NCBI RefSeq assembly: GCF_022682495.2
Contig: NC_071392.1
Location: 52,973,459 to 53,037,458, forward strand
DNA from: Desmodus rotundus
Taxonomy: Eukaryota > Chordata > Mammalia > Chiroptera > Phyllostomidae
Direction: 5' to 3'
Length of the DNA stretch: 64,000 bases
Below, piece by piece: positions 37,561 through 52,076 of the stretch. How positions within the stretch are numbered: position 1 is the stretch's first letter; every line of letters begins with the position of its first letter. The position numbers were made by a program, and so were the translations under genes. The notes beneath the pieces were generated by a model. That model was not told where the DNA came from and did not search any database. It saw only the letters and a list, made by a program, of their open reading frames with translations.

Positions 37561-39066
37561 TGCTTTATAATTTTCTGTTATCTGCCCCTTACTCCCACAT
37601 GCCAAGATTTATTGCAGGTTACTCTGGAGGGTGGGCAATTTTATTCCATTTTTTGACTGGTGTGTAGGAATGCTGTAACTGGATAGTTTGTTCCAAAATA
37701 GTTCAAAAAAGTTTGCCTTTATTGGAGCTGTACACAGACAATATTATTTGCAAGGCCAGTTCAACCCTTCCCTTTACAACTATGATTTCTTCTTTTCCTT
37801 CTCAAAGGTTTCTCTGTATCCAATTTTAAACAACTGTTTTTCTTCATGTACTGAGTTATTATAGCCTCTGTCCTTCAACCAAATAATAAGGTGCATTATA
37901 GAAATAGATTTCCAGTTGTTGAAGACCATTGTAATCTTGATAAACCCTATTGGTTCTTTTTGTTTGTAACTGCTGATGGTGACTTTATTTAGGATTTTCA
38001 GCCACCATGTTCATAAATAAAATGATCTACAATTTCCATTTATAGAGTCCTTAGCCAGGTTTGAGATTAAGTTAATACTATAAGTGTAAGATGTGGTAGA
38101 TACTTTTTCTTTTCTTGTTTACTAAAACGTTTTATAACACAGGCATTATGTATTCCATGGTGGCTTGGCAAATCTGGTGTCATTTGTGGGGACAAAATAC
38201 ACATTAACTTAATATCTGTAATGGTTATTAGTTTGTTCTATTATTTTTAAGGTGATGTAGATAATATATTTTCTAAAAGATTATTTCATCTATGTTTTCA
38301 AATCCTTTGTCATAGAATTGGTCATCCTGTTTGTGTGACTTTCAAAGCCTTTATATGTACTAATATAATTTCTTCATCTGGTCCCAGTATACCAGGAAAA
38401 TCAGTCATCATTTGTCATCTGGGTCCAATGGACCTTTTTAATTTTAAAAAATATTTTATTTAATGAAAATGTAGAGAAAAAAAGAAATTAGAAACAACTT
38501 CATTAGACATTTTAATAATGTAAACATAGAAAACCCAAATTTTTATTTAATAATTTTTTCTGGTTTTGAAGATATTTAATGCACAAGATGGGTCACATCC
38601 CTTAAATATAACTAGGTGTTCAATAGTCATGAACCTAGAATATATTCCCCTTATGAGGTTTGATTCAATTTTAAATGTATCTTTAATGGGCTCTCTTTTA
38701 TTATCACTTCAGTTCTTTTTCCACTTGCATCTTCAATATGTAATGCATTTAAGAACGCTGATATCACATTTTTGTTGAAGAGAGGATGGACATACTTTTG
38801 CTTCATAATTGGCAAAACATTTTCACTTTCTGATTTCCAAACACCAATAAGAATAGTAAGTCCAATTGATATTTCACTGTTATATCATCTATTTACTTTA
38901 AGGTATTTTTGAATATACACCTTCCTTTAGTATTTGTCTTACAAACCCTATTATGTAAATTATGAACAAACATAAAATATGTTGTCACAAAGTATCATGT
39001 GATGAAGTCCTTTCTTTTGGATGACTAAGAGTATTTCCTTTTTTATTTAGAAATATATTGTTTGTT
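37561..39066. other. No recognised feature
   Basis: AT-rich sequence of 1.5 kb. Short ORFs only, none recognisable. Confidence 0.45.
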
Positions 39067-39246
39067 CCGGGGCAGGGTACCTCAGCTGGTTAGAGCATTG
39101 CCTGGATACACCAAGATTGAGGGTTCAATTCCTGGTCAGGGAACATACAAGAATCAATGAATACATAAATAAGTAGAGCAACAAATCAATATTTCTCTCT
39201 CTCCCTTCCTCTCTAAAATCAATCAATAAAAAATATTTATAAAAAG
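39067..39246 (+). repeat. Ves-related SINE, diverged subtype
   Basis: Sense copy with 'cagctggttagagcattgcc' and 'gggttcaattcctggtcagg', then 'atcaatatttctctctctcc' and an A-rich tail. It keeps a tRNA-like A box and B box better than most copies here. Confidence 0.8.
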
Positions 39247-42200
39247 AAATATATTTTCACTCACTGAGTTTTAAGTTTGAGAATTTTTTTTTTGTCTAAG
39301 ATTTACTTATGAGTACAGAGTGCTGTTCTGTTTAATAATCATGAAACATCTGCTAATTTTGGCATGATGTGTGAAAAATGGAAAAAAAAGCTAAATGCCT
39401 AGGTGTATCCAATTAAAAACTTAAAAAAACCCCATAAATTATGTCTCTAGTTTTCTTCTATACCTTCTTTTAAGGTGATGCAGTATTTGAGGCAATGCAG
39501 TAAGAACAATGAAGGATGATGTAAGTGATTCATTTCACTGGTACATAATCCTTCTAAATGATTCCAATACTATTGTTTTCTCACTGTAGTCCTTTTCTTT
39601 TTTTTTTCTTTAGCATAGTTCCTGATGTTACACCAAAGGTTAATATTGTTTCTTTTTCTTTTTCTTTTTGTCCTCCCCTCCCCACCATCAATCATGGCCT
39701 ACTTTAATTCATACAAGGAATAGGCTTTTACTCTTGTTGACATTCTCCATAATTTGTCATTTGTTTCACTGACATTTTCTGAGGGAGGGGTCTTTTGGTT
39801 TTTAAATTTATTGAACATTTTGGTCAGAACACACAATCTTTATATTTATCAAATCTTTTAAATTTGCAGAGACTCTGTGACTTAGAGCATTCATAAAAAC
39901 TTATTATATATTCTGTATATCTGAAAAAAAACTATATAATCTCAGTTGTATATACCAGTTCTGTATATCCTTACAAATTCTACATAGCTTTTCATTTTAG
40001 ATATATTTTTTCTAAACCAGCAAATACCCTGTAATGGATTCCACTTATCTAATACATTCTGATAATGTCTTTTAAAAGGCAAATTTTAGTTTTTATAGGT
40101 TATTCTTGAAATATTTTATATATTATTGAAATATAAAAAATGAATACTGCTTTCATTTTTACTTTTTTCTCCTTCTCTGACTTCTCCTGTATTTAGAGTT
40201 TACTATATTTCCATCTCCTCTCTGCTGGTTTGAAATCTTTAAAACTTTTGGTCATATATTCTTTAAAGTAATTTTGAAAAGATGTATCTTTTTATAAATT
40301 TTCAAGTGTTTTTTTCAAACACTGAAAAAAGTTTTTCAAGTGTTTTTGAAACACTTTTATCATGTTTCAAAAATGGCAAAGGAAGTCATTTCTGTAGTAG
40401 TGGTATTTTAAGCTAAATCCACTACATTACTAATTGAATCTAAATATCACAGCAATTTGATATCTACTATCACTCTTTAAAATGGTAGGAAATTTTACAC
40501 TATTTTATTCCCATTTCGGTTTCAGTTCCCCATGAAATTTTTATCTCCTTCTAATAGTGTGATGGTTGAAAGTCTTTTACTGATACCTTGGTCACACAGC
40601 TATTTCCCAGAATGTATGAAGAGTATATTTGTTGAAAGAAAAAAATATTTTTGGAAATTAAAAAATCCATTTCCTATATACACCTCCAAATGTTAAAAAC
40701 TGTTGTCTGAATTATCATTACTATTCAAATAATAAAACATAAATATATCAATTTTATTGTCATTAGAAGCACAAAATTGTTTTATTGGAAATGTAGCTCT
40801 ATGAGATGGATGATGTTGTATTTTTCTATATTCAAGGGTAAACATTGCTAATTGCTAGAATGAAACATCAATTTTATTACTATTTTTAAAGTAAATGCTG
40901 AGAACTCATGCATGTAAATAAAAAGGGATAAAATTTTGTTATAGTGATGCCACTTAATTCTTGGATGCCTTTTATGCTATATGCCAAAAATCATAAACTG
41001 ATGTATCATTAAATTATTTCTTAATGATCATTAACTGACAATTTGTTTAAGGTTTCTTCCCGCTGAAAGCAAAGAATTAAAAACCATCCTCACTGGAGAC
41101 CTTGTTGTTCAGGCCATTTTCCTTCTCAGCTCCTTGGAGTGTTAACCAAAAGGCTTTTCCAAGACTTATCTATAACTTATTTAGAATCACCTTGATTATG
41201 GAAATTAAGACAAAACCGAGTAAGACAACCCCATAAAATTGGAAGATGCACAGATTTCTTTAGGATGGTTATATAGAGATTAGAAACTTTCTGTTTGAAA
41301 AGCATTTGTTTTTTTACAGAATTGGAAGAGAATATAAAGATCTGAGAAAAATTAATCCTAAAAGTAAAGCTAGTTTTCTAAAGTTAAATGCACTATGTCC
41401 TAAAACTACATTTTATGTACCTATATGTAAATACATGTTCTGCTTTTAAGAGTGTTGTTTATGCTATTTCATCAAACTAAAATATGCATTTTAACATTTC
41501 TGAAATTGGGATGCATCTTATAATCCACAGTATATCGTAATTTAGTTGGTAGTGTTTTTACTAAGTGGTAGATAATGGTGAATCACATAATAATGTCTTA
41601 GATTAGGAGAAAGATTATATTAGACTGTAAAAACTAAGACCAAAAAGATACTCTGTCATTAGTAAGTTTAGGGCTTATTATGCAAAGTATCCTGATGGCT
41701 ATTATGTTTTATGACTGCTACTGATGACTACTGTTTCACTTATAATAAAATCCACAATATATTTTTTTATTTAAACCTAAATACATAGTTGGAATGATAA
41801 AAACAGAGAAATGGCTCAGAGACAGAAAGCAGGAAGCTTGGGCCAGGTAAAAAAATTAATATGAATACACAGAATCTAATAATGAACCTGGCAAAGGTTA
41901 ATAATGTTTTACCTAAGAATCGGAAACATGCTCTAGAAAATATAAAACCATGAACTTACCTCTGAAATGTGATCTTTCAACTTGAAGATGTAATGTTAAT
42001 GTCAGAAATAAACATGAAACTTTTAACTTTCTCCTTGAAATCATGCAAATTATGTTACAGGTTTTAGACATATTCATCAGGCTCTTTACTGTTAATTGAT
42101 AATGGTGAAGACCTTTTGCTTAGAGCAGAGCCAACAAAATCCTTTGTCTCTTACACTAATCTCAAATTTTCTAATTCTGATAGATAAGGCTGGCAAACCT

Positions 42201-43539
42201 TCTGACTTGTTGCCTAAAGATAAAGGTGCCTTTCCCTTATGATCTCTTTTCTTTGTACTATTCACCTGCAAGAAAAATGTTTTGAATAGTCAGGTGACAA
42301 AAAAGGCAAGCCATTACACAAAAATTGTCATTACTCTATCTCCCTTACTTGACAATACATATAAATTCTGAAAACCTCCACATGGGCCAATAAAACCCAT
42401 TTCTAAGACCACACTTCACCCATAACGAAAATAAATTAACTTCCACCACACTACCTTGTGGAAAGGAAGGAAAGGTCTGCGCAGGTTCAAAGGCAAGGGA
42501 CACAACTCCACATCTTGATGGGGTAGTGGCAAGTTTCTGGGAGTATGTGGGACTGGAAATATTGTTGAGGTAATTTTTGAAAAATGTAACTGCCATAGAT
42601 TTCGTTTGTAAGGCAGGGTAGGGTGATCATACAAAGGCAGAAGAGAAAATGGAGGACTGGCATAATCCACTGATTTTGGAGATGGCCTTTAGGCACATGT
42701 GGCTCTGGATGCTGTAAAGTTATCGATGCCTGCATATACCTTGGGAAATTGAATACTGTTGTTTCAAGACATAGCTATAGATTATTTTTCCATCCTTTAA
42801 TTATATAAATACTTAAGATGCAAACATAACTATAAATTTCTCTAACATAATTATTTAGCATTTTATGGAGGTAAAAATGTGTACTCTGGAACACTAAAAA
42901 ATCATTTTTCATTTAAAAGAATAATCCATTTCATTTACTCAGCTAAACAAAAATAGGCTAATACTAGAAACCAAAATATCAGTCGAAAGAACTTTGATAA
43001 CTGAAAACACGACCACCAAGAGCAATACAGAAATGCACCTTTTCTGAAAACAAAATGTTTCTTAAAAAAATTAGAGAAAGTTAGACCTCTGGAAGTAGAT
43101 GTTGGTAACTTGACAGGAAAAAAAAATTTACATTTAGTTGTTTAACATTACACTTATTAAGTAGCAAAATAAAATGCACAAAAACTATTAGAAGTTAAAA
43201 TTTGAAAATCTTCCAAATATATTTTAGTACAATATTCTTCCTTCCTTTTTTATCTTTGCCAATAACCCAGTGATCTCTAAGAGATGCTTTAATAATTATT
43301 CCTACAGAAGCCATTTGCTACAGAAAATAATTTTTACCTATGAAGTTCCATAAAAGGGTTATGAAAGTATTCTACTTGCTAATTTTCATCATACATCATG
43401 ACCTCAAATCATCTGGAAAGACGAGATATTAGGGAATAATGACATTTCCTTTAATATACTGGGGGAAAAGTATTTAGTCTTTTTTTATATACAGGAGATA
43501 GAGGCAGAGTAATATAGTAGATATAATCAAATGTCTACA
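39247..43539. other. Gene-poor AT-rich stretch, no recognised feature
   Basis: 4.3 kb with almost no recognisable transposon. Overlapping minus-strand ORFs of 82-84 codons at 42345-42735 have no recognisable domain. The lack of SINEs over this span contrasts with 7.8-37 kb. It could contain distal regulatory sequence, which cannot be judged without alignment to other mammals. Confidence 0.45.
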
Positions 43540-43815
43540 TTAATTCACCAAGTATTTATTAAGCACCTACTACTTTCCAGGCATTGTTTTAAGAGCTGAG
43601 GATATAGGGGTGAATGAGGAATAGCTGTAATTCATTGAGTGCTTACTATGTGCCAGGCTCTGGCCTTTGAGTTTCACACATGTAAACCCATTTAATTCTC
43701 AAACACAACACCTCTATGACATGGGTACTACTAATTTCTTCATTTTACATATGAGAAAACTGAGGCATAGAGAAATTAAATAACTCATCCAACTAGTAAT
43801 TTGGCAGCAGTAGTC
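43540..43815 (-). repeat. L2 3' end followed by MIR
   Basis: 43545-43615 reads 'aagcacctactactttccag' and 'gctgaggatataggggtgaa', an antisense L2 end. 43620-43815 reads 'gagtgcttactatgtgccag', 'catttaattctcaaacac', 'ttttacatatgagaaaactg', an antisense MIR. Confidence 0.75.
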
Positions 43816-44059
43816 CTGGTTATCATGGATATTTTATTAATCTAAAAATCCTTCCCTCCTCATTTTCTTTGTCTCTGTGACCATGTAACAAATACAATTG
43901 GGTATAGCTCAAATAGGTGGTAAGACCGTTTCATTTTTAGACATTTCTGGAAGTGTTTAAACAAACTTTTAACTAGCTCTATTTTCATCTATTGTGACCT
44001 CAAAATATTAAAATAGCTTGGATATGATGAGACTTGATTTTGTTTAAATAGTTGGGAAA

Positions 44060-44247
44060 ACCCTGGCCAGTGTGGCTCAGTTGGATGGAGCATCCATCCG
44101 TAAACTGAAAGATTGTGGGTTTGATTTCTGTCAGAGCACATGCCTTCAGTATGAGTTCAGGCCCTGGTTGGGGTGTGTACAAGAGGCAACTGATCAATGT
44201 TTCTCTCTCTCTCCCTTCCCTTCTCTCTCTTAAAAGGAAAAAAAAGT
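44060..44247 (+). repeat. Ves-type SINE
   Basis: Sense copy starting 'accctggccagtgtggctca', with 'agaggcaactgatcaatgtt' and an A-rich tail. Confidence 0.9.
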
Positions 44248-45010
44248 TTAGAAAAAAATATCTCTTTATATTTTTCTCTCCATTACTGTAGGTAAATAAA
44301 CATATCATTCCTTCTTGTGGACAGACACTTCTCTATTCCAGGTGGGCCTAGTTGAGCTGAAGATCATAGCACCCTATCTCATTGTAGGGGTGGGTCCATT
44401 GTTCAAACTAATTAGGCCTCACTACCTTGGTCAGTTATTGGATCAGGACTACACAAAAACAATATAAGCAAGCATGGCCAAAGTGTCTGCTCTGGGATTG
44501 ACAGAGTTGGGAAATGTCCTCTTCACAATGGAAGTGATATGAAACTGCTGATAGCCATCTTCTTTGGCTTCAAGATAAAATGACTCCACAATACTGAAAA
44601 ATATAGAGAAATTCAGACAACATAGCTTTGAACAGTTATGCAAGAAATAGGTAGGTCCTTGTCCTTTCCAGTTAAGTTAGTATAAAAAACTTTTTTATTT
44701 AAGCTTAAGTGAGTTTCTGTGACTTCCAATCAAGTTTCAATGCATTTTTACAAAAGCATTACATAAAATATGCACATAAAACAATAGTTATAATAGGAAC
44801 AGAAATCTCCTTTATTTTCTTCCTTTACTCCTCCTTCCCTATTGTAAACAAATACAGAACTGTCTACAGCTCAAAGGATGGTTTATCTATTTTATTTTCA
44901 AAAGCTGTAGTAGGCAAATATTTACTGATGAATTCTGATTACAAAGCATTATTTTAATAATTCTACTCCTTCAGCATATGACAAAACCACAATACAGGTA
45001 GACAAAATGT
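44248..45010. other. Intergenic, downstream of MPLKIP
   Basis: No gene recognised. It separates the SINE from the probable MPLKIP 3' end; a fraction may be 3' UTR if a more distal poly(A) site is used. Confidence 0.4.
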
Positions 45011-45016
45011 TTTATT
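45011..45016 (-). terminator. MPLKIP: Candidate MPLKIP poly(A) signal
   Basis: TTTATT on the plus strand (AATAAA on the minus strand), 260 bp after the MPLKIP stop. This would give a gene of about 1.9 kb, which fits a compact two-exon gene. Confidence 0.5.
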
Positions 45017-45275
45017 TTAAAACATTAAAAGACAAATGTCCTTTATATAACCAAGGAAGTTAAATATTTGGAAACTGTAAATCTTCTAAAATGTGGTAGG
45101 CACTTTCAGAGAGCTAAATATTGCATATTATCCTACCATGTCTTCTCTAATACCGATATTTGATATGATGAAAAATACCAAGACGACCCATGTCAGGGTT
45201 CAACTTAGGTACACAGTGAAAATTTTGTCCAAGGTGTTCCTGACACATGAAGTTTCCAGTTGAATTTCAGAATCG

Positions 45276-47295
<2,020 letters not shown>

Positions 47296-47395
47296 ATGCT
47301 GGCGACGCTGGCGAGGGTCAAGGCTCTGTGGAGAACAGGCTTTATTTGCGGCCTGGGCGGCGGGAGGGAGCTGTGGACCGGCCGCTTGAAGTCAG
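47296..47395 (+). CDS. SUGCT: SUGCT exon 1 (coding part)
   Basis: SUGCT is the mitochondrial succinyl-CoA:glutarate CoA-transferase that converts glutarate to glutaryl-CoA; loss causes glutaric aciduria type III. The exon encodes MLATLARVKALWRTGFICGL and then GGGRELWTGRLKS, ending in phase 1 at tcag|gtaccc. The Arg/Lys-rich, acid-poor N-terminus fits a mitochondrial presequence. Identification rests on the recalled start of the human protein and on synteny: divergent from MPLKIP and downstream of CDK13. The catalytic CoA-transferase III domain must lie in later exons beyond this window. The open frame runs past the donor to 47472 without meaning. Confidence 0.88.
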
Positions 47396-48249
47396 GTACC
47401 CTCCAAGACTCGGTCCGGGCGGCCAAGGGGATCGCAAACCTAGGCTCCTACCTCAGGCGGCGCCCTGAGTAGAGCGCCCGAGCTTTTCTAAAGTGCCTGT
47501 TGATCCCGCATCCCGCCTTTTAGTCTTTCTGCCTCCGCGCGCCCCTGGCTCGCTGGCTTCGTCCCGCTCTCCCGCTGCCCCAGAGTGAGCCACACAGCCC
47601 GGCGTCCGGGCTCAAGGGTGGGAGCTCGCTGCTGCTGGTCCGCCCGCTGCGCGCGGTCTTACCGGGTGGACGTCTCACCTTTCTCGCTTCCCCTACCCCC
47701 TCGTCCCCCAAGTTTAAATAGCTTCAAAAATGCACACCCAGATTTCAGAAGGGGGTTTTCCGATTGCATCTTTGACGTGGAGAGGCTGTGTAAACAAATG
47801 CTGGACTTTATTCCCTTCTTTGGATTAGCAGGCCAGGAAGCAGGGATACTGATTTTCAAAGAGCAAAATTTGGCCAAAGCTCTTCAGATCTTGTTTCACA
47901 GACTGTCAAATATGAAGAAAAATGTGATAATTCAAGAATGACATCTAATGTATAATAAAACACGCCTTTGTACAGGTTGTCCCAGAATTTGTAGTAAATT
48001 GATATTTACTACAGTTGTGTAGACCTTCCTTCAGAAATTGGGGTTGTAGTAATGAGCCTTGAAGTCAGCTTGTAGGAAACAGAATCCTAAAGAACTTAAA
48101 CTCATTCAATCTTAGCCTCATAGGTAGCCTGTAGATTTTCAGCCTATACACATTCTTGTAGCTGCCGCTTCTCACTCTGTTTCGTGACATGCCTAGCCAA
48201 AGAATGTGATGCCTTTTCAGCTTTTATCTTTGGTGAATAGAGATTCACC

Positions 48250-48290
48250 GGTTTTTGTTTGTTTGTTTGTTTTGTTTTTCTTGTTTATTC
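48250..48290 (+). repeat. (GTTT)n simple repeat
   Basis: Tandem gttt units with T-rich extensions. Confidence 0.8.
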
Positions 48291-49052
48291 TGAGAAAATT
48301 CGGTTCACCAAATTTCCCCTTTAGATGCAAGCTGTAGAATCAATCAAAGCAGAATGTTCTCATCAAGGTTGGTGATGCCTGAAGACCCCAGATTATCCAC
48401 TTTATTGAATACTTATGTTCTGGTCAAAAATTCTGGACACTGTCTTTGGTGCTTAGATTAGTGCCTGGTAATTGAGCACTCAAATATTTATTGAATGGTC
48501 ATATCATATTGATCAGTGATTCTCACCTGTTGTCCCTTTTATATCATCAACCAATCTACGTTTTCTGTGGGAAGGGAACAGAAAAATGGGGTGGGGTGCT
48601 GGGGACCAAATTAACTCTATTATAATTTTTTAACTGGAAACAATTTTGCAGAATTTAGTAAAATACTGTAAGTTGTCATTTTACTTGGTTTACAGTTCTA
48701 GAATACTCTTCCCTATAGTGATACCTTGCTATCTTCTACACATATGAACTTGTATTAGCAAAGGGGGAGGGAAAAAACACAGTGGAAAATTTTTGACAGG
48801 TAGGTTAAGAATTGACATTGTATCTTTCACTACACTTGCAGGTGTGTAGGAGGATTGAGGGAGAGTTAATTCTTGATAATTATCTTGTTGGATAAACTAA
48901 AAAGAGTCTGGAGGCTTTGGTTAGAAATAAATGGTAAAGATTTATTCAAGGGTCTTAGGGTTTGCAAATTGGGAGCAGGACTAGGCAATGCCCAGTGTTC
49001 AGAAGAAGAAAGGAAAGCTCAGAGTTCTGTCAATGTAAGAAGCATCAAAACC

Positions 49053-49658
49053 TGTTAAGAATTTTTATGAGTTTATTTGAACTAAACTGACGACAGTGCC
49101 AGGAAGCAAAATTTCAACAGATTGAGAAAATGCTCCGAAGAGTGGCAGTTTTGCGGTTTATTTTCTATATCAGAATCAAAAGAGGACACATGAGGGTCGT
49201 TACATGAAATTCATTGGTGGTAGATTTAGGGAGGCAGAAGAAAGCAAAATGATTGGATAAAGATTAAAACAGAGAAACAAATACTTCTTTTACTCTGGTG
49301 GGTATAGGATAGTTAATAATTAACATTTACAATACATAGATATGGTATTTGGGCAACAAGATAACAATAAGGGGTTCTGTGGTCTAATGCTCTCATGCCC
49401 TGAGGGGTCTGGAAAAAAAAAGAATTACTCTGACATTCAAGGGTATGTTATTTTAGATGCAAAAAAGAATACAGGTTACTTAAGGTAGAGATTGTGTTAA
49501 AGAAGCTATAGGCATAGGATGTGATTACCCTTCATGACTTGCTTTTAGTTAGGAATTTTGATGTTCAGATCATGCTGTGAGGTTAGTTTTGGTCTCTGAG
49601 TTTGTTCCAGGCAGACCCTGAGCTTGTTAGGTTTAGTATGCGGCCCCTTTTTCGTCCA
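49053..49658 (-). mobile_element. ERV-type solo LTR, copy 1 (antisense)
   Basis: About 606 bp. On the minus strand it begins TGGACGAAAAAGGGGCCGC and ends just after 'ctcataaaaattcttaaca', with an AATAAA ('caaataaactcata') near the 3' end, as in an R region. It is the same family as the sense copy at 50724-51294, with perhaps a fifth of positions differing. No internal retroviral genes lie next to it. Confidence 0.7.
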
Positions 49659-49744
49659 TGGTTCTTATAGTAAAAGGTACATTCTTGGGAAGAATCTGTC
49701 CTGCATTCTGAGCTTCTGGGTTGGTCAAAGGTGGTAATCCTCTC

Positions 49745-50021
49745 CAGTGATTTTCAACTGGTGTGCCAAGGCACACTGGGGTGATGCAAGAATTCAAATG
49801 TGTAGTGCTTGACTATTTAGTCAGGGGCACTGTTGTCTTTTCCCTTAAATTGTCAAATAAAAAAATGACAACAGCCCACACAATAGTTGTTTGTTGGGAA
49901 TGAATCAAAATTATACCTATTTTTTTTGTCAGATTGGCAAATAATATATTTTTTGGTCTCCCGCAGGATTTTAGTAATTAGTTTATGTGTGCCATGAGAT
50001 GAAAAAGATTGAAAATGGCTG
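49745..50021 (+). mobile_element. Nonautonomous hAT element, second copy
   Basis: Starts cagtgattttcaactgg and ends with the inverted relative 'attgaaaatggctg'. The interior is collinear with the element at 13567-13832 ('ttagtcaggggcactg', 'gggaatgaatcaaaattata', 'tgtgccatgagatgaaaaag'). The 8 bp on each side do not match, so the target duplication has decayed or the ends were altered. Confidence 0.85.
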
Positions 50022-50254
50022 CTTTAGATGACCTGCAATCTGAATAGTATATGGCAGGTGTCCGTATATATGAACACTTTCCTTGGTCTGTTGTGATAAT
50101 CAGATGATTACTGAGTAGAATAGTTTCCTCCTACCTCAACCTACCCAATTTTAGTAATTTAGCAGCTTAACTAACTATAGTGATTCCATTTTATTTCTTC
50201 ACTCTATTCCTCAACTGCAGAGTCTACTTGGATCACTTCTGAGAATAGGCCACT

Positions 50255-50365
50255 TGCCTTTTAAATAGATGAGGAATTGGCCAAGAAAAGTTGAGTGATT
50301 TGCTTAAGTTCACATTGCAAGCAGAGGTGGGTCCAGAACTCGGGTTTCTTGAATTCTAAGCAATT
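50255..50365 (-). repeat. MIR SINE fragment
   Basis: 'agatgaggaattggccaag', 'gatttgcttaagttcacat' and 'cagaactcgggtttcttg' follow antisense MIR order. Confidence 0.6.
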
Positions 50366-50591
50366 GTTTTTGTTATTCTTTTTTTATCCTAAGTAAAGAA
50401 ATATGAATTGACAGTATATCCTTTGAAAAATGGAATAGATAATCATGCAAAATTTTAAAAGTGATGTTGGGTAGCATATTACTTTAGATTTAGAGATTTG
50501 TAGGTTTAACCTTAATATTGAATTTTTATAAATGTAGCTATATCCAAGTGTTAGCCTGGGAATTTCAGGTTCTAAGATCCTTAAATATCTA

Positions 50592-50711
50592 CATGGTGGG
50601 GCAAAAGTAGGTTTACAGTTTATGTGGAAAATAGTAACAATAGAAAATAATAATACAATAATTCTGTGTTTTGTGTACTCATAACTGTAAACTTACTTTT
50701 GCCACATCCTG
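50592..50711. mobile_element. Palindromic mariner-type MITE (120 bp) flanked by TA
   Basis: Left arm ggggcaaaagtaggtttaca(gtt) and right arm aactgtaaacttacttttgc(c) are inverted complements over about 29 bp. TA dinucleotides flank the element at 50590-50591 and 50712-50713. There is no coding capacity. It is similar in layout to the human MADE1 family. Confidence 0.85.
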
Positions 50712-50723
50712 TATTTATATTTG

Positions 50724-51294
50724 TGGATGAAAAGGGGGCCACATACTAAACCTGACAAGTTCAGGTGAGGCCTGCAAGCCTTACAAACTCAGAGACATAA
50801 AGTAACCACATAAGATGGCCTGAACATAAAAATTCCTAATTAAAAGTGAGTCATGGAAGGTAACCACATCCTAGACTGCAGCTTCCTTGACAAAGGTAAA
50901 TCTGTCTATTGTTTCTTTTGCGTCTAAAATAACAGACTCTTGGGATGTCAGAGCAAGCCCTTTAGGGCATGAGAGCACAAGACCCAGAACCCCCTATTGT
51001 CATCTTCTTTATGTGTTGTAAGTGTTAATTGTTAACTGTACTCTACCCACAGGTGTGAAAGAAGTATTTTTTTCTCTGCTTTACTCTTCATCCAGTTGCT
51101 TTGCTTTCTCCTGCCTCCCTAACCTACCATCAATGAAATTCATGTTACCATCCGTATGTCTGCTTCTTTGATTGTGCTGTATAAAATAAGCTGCAAAACT
51201 ACCACTCTTTGGAGCATTTTCTCAATCTGCTAAGATTTTGCTCCCTGGCATTGTCATCAGTTTGGGTAAAATAAACTCATAAAAGTTCTCTACA
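50724..51294 (+). mobile_element. ERV-type solo LTR, copy 2 (sense)
   Basis: 571 bp, from TGGATGAAAAGGGGGCCAC to 'aaaagttctctaca'. It carries a TATA-like 'tgtataaaataagctgc' and AATAAA near the 3' end. It is the inverted counterpart of 49053-49658. Target duplications could not be assigned. Confidence 0.7.
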
Positions 51295-51529
51295 GGTTTA
51301 GATATTTATGCTGACATGTTGAACTTATGTATACAGGTGGGTTCAGGAAAAGAGATGAGGGGAAGGGAGAAAGTTTTATGCTGGATTACCTGGTGGAAGA
51401 AAAGTGAATTGGAATAATGGATATGAGGACATTAACAAAGAACATCAAGGAACTTTCTGAGTACCTGTGAGTTATGTGGAGCCCTGGGAATAATTGGTTA
51501 ACTTTCCGGTGGTGTGTGGTTTGTACTGT

Positions 51530-51890
51530 TAAAGGATAAAATTCAACCTAGTAAATATGGAGATCTAATAGGCTTTATTAAGATATTCATAAATTGGGCT
51601 TCATTCCATCTAGCAACTGGAAGGTGCTCTGAGGGGGTTGTACAAAAGACAAGTTTTTTATAGGCAGAAGGGTTTGTCAAGAGAGTTAGTAGCACAAGAA
51701 AAGAAAGGATTGTTTTTAGGCCAGGTCATTTTCTTTTGGGAGTGAAGGAGTTTTGTCATGCAGATTACCTCACTAGTATAGATTCAGAAATTCCAGACTG
51801 GTTTAAAATTCCCCTCCTGGGAAGTGCTGAAACTGCAGTTAGGTGATGTGACTTAGCAAAAGTAACACCATTTTGGCCTATTGTTTCTTT
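51530..51890 (-). repeat. Possible LTR fragment (antisense)
   Basis: Contains 'aataggctttattaagatat', whose complement carries AATAAA, and 'ccatctagcaactggaaggt' wording seen in mammalian ERV LTRs. The family was not assigned. Confidence 0.35.
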
Positions 51891-52035
51891 TTTAATGACA
51901 TTAATGCAGGTAAGAGTACCAAGCCAAGGAAATTATAACATAAATGAAACTTTGTCTGTTTCTGTAAAACTGAGGATCTTTACTTATTTTACCTAGGATT
52001 TTTGGTGTTTCTTTTATCATTGGATTTAAAATATT

Positions 52036-52076
52036 TTATATACATATACATACACACACACACACACACACACGCA
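52036..52076 (+). repeat. (TA/CA)n microsatellite
   Basis: 'tatacatatacatacacaca...' running into a pure CA tract. Confidence 0.9.

Noticed and set aside
39067..39246. tRNA-like sequence with A and B boxes
   Set aside because: It continues into a SINE body and A-rich tail and cannot form a full cloverleaf, so it is a SINE and not a tRNA gene.
42345..42735. Three overlapping minus-strand ORFs of 82-84 codons
   Set aside because: No recognisable domain, no splice context and different frames of the same sequence. Probably chance.
47585..47941. 118-codon plus-strand ORF after SUGCT exon 1, followed by AATAAA
   Set aside because: Its first half is CpG-island sequence with GC-biased residues and the second half resembles no known protein. 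It does not match the expected next SUGCT segment. An alternative terminal exon cannot be excluded without RNA data.
49053..51294. Pair of LTRs considered as one provirus
   Set aside because: Proviral LTRs are direct repeats around gag-pol-env. These are inverted and enclose no retroviral sequence.
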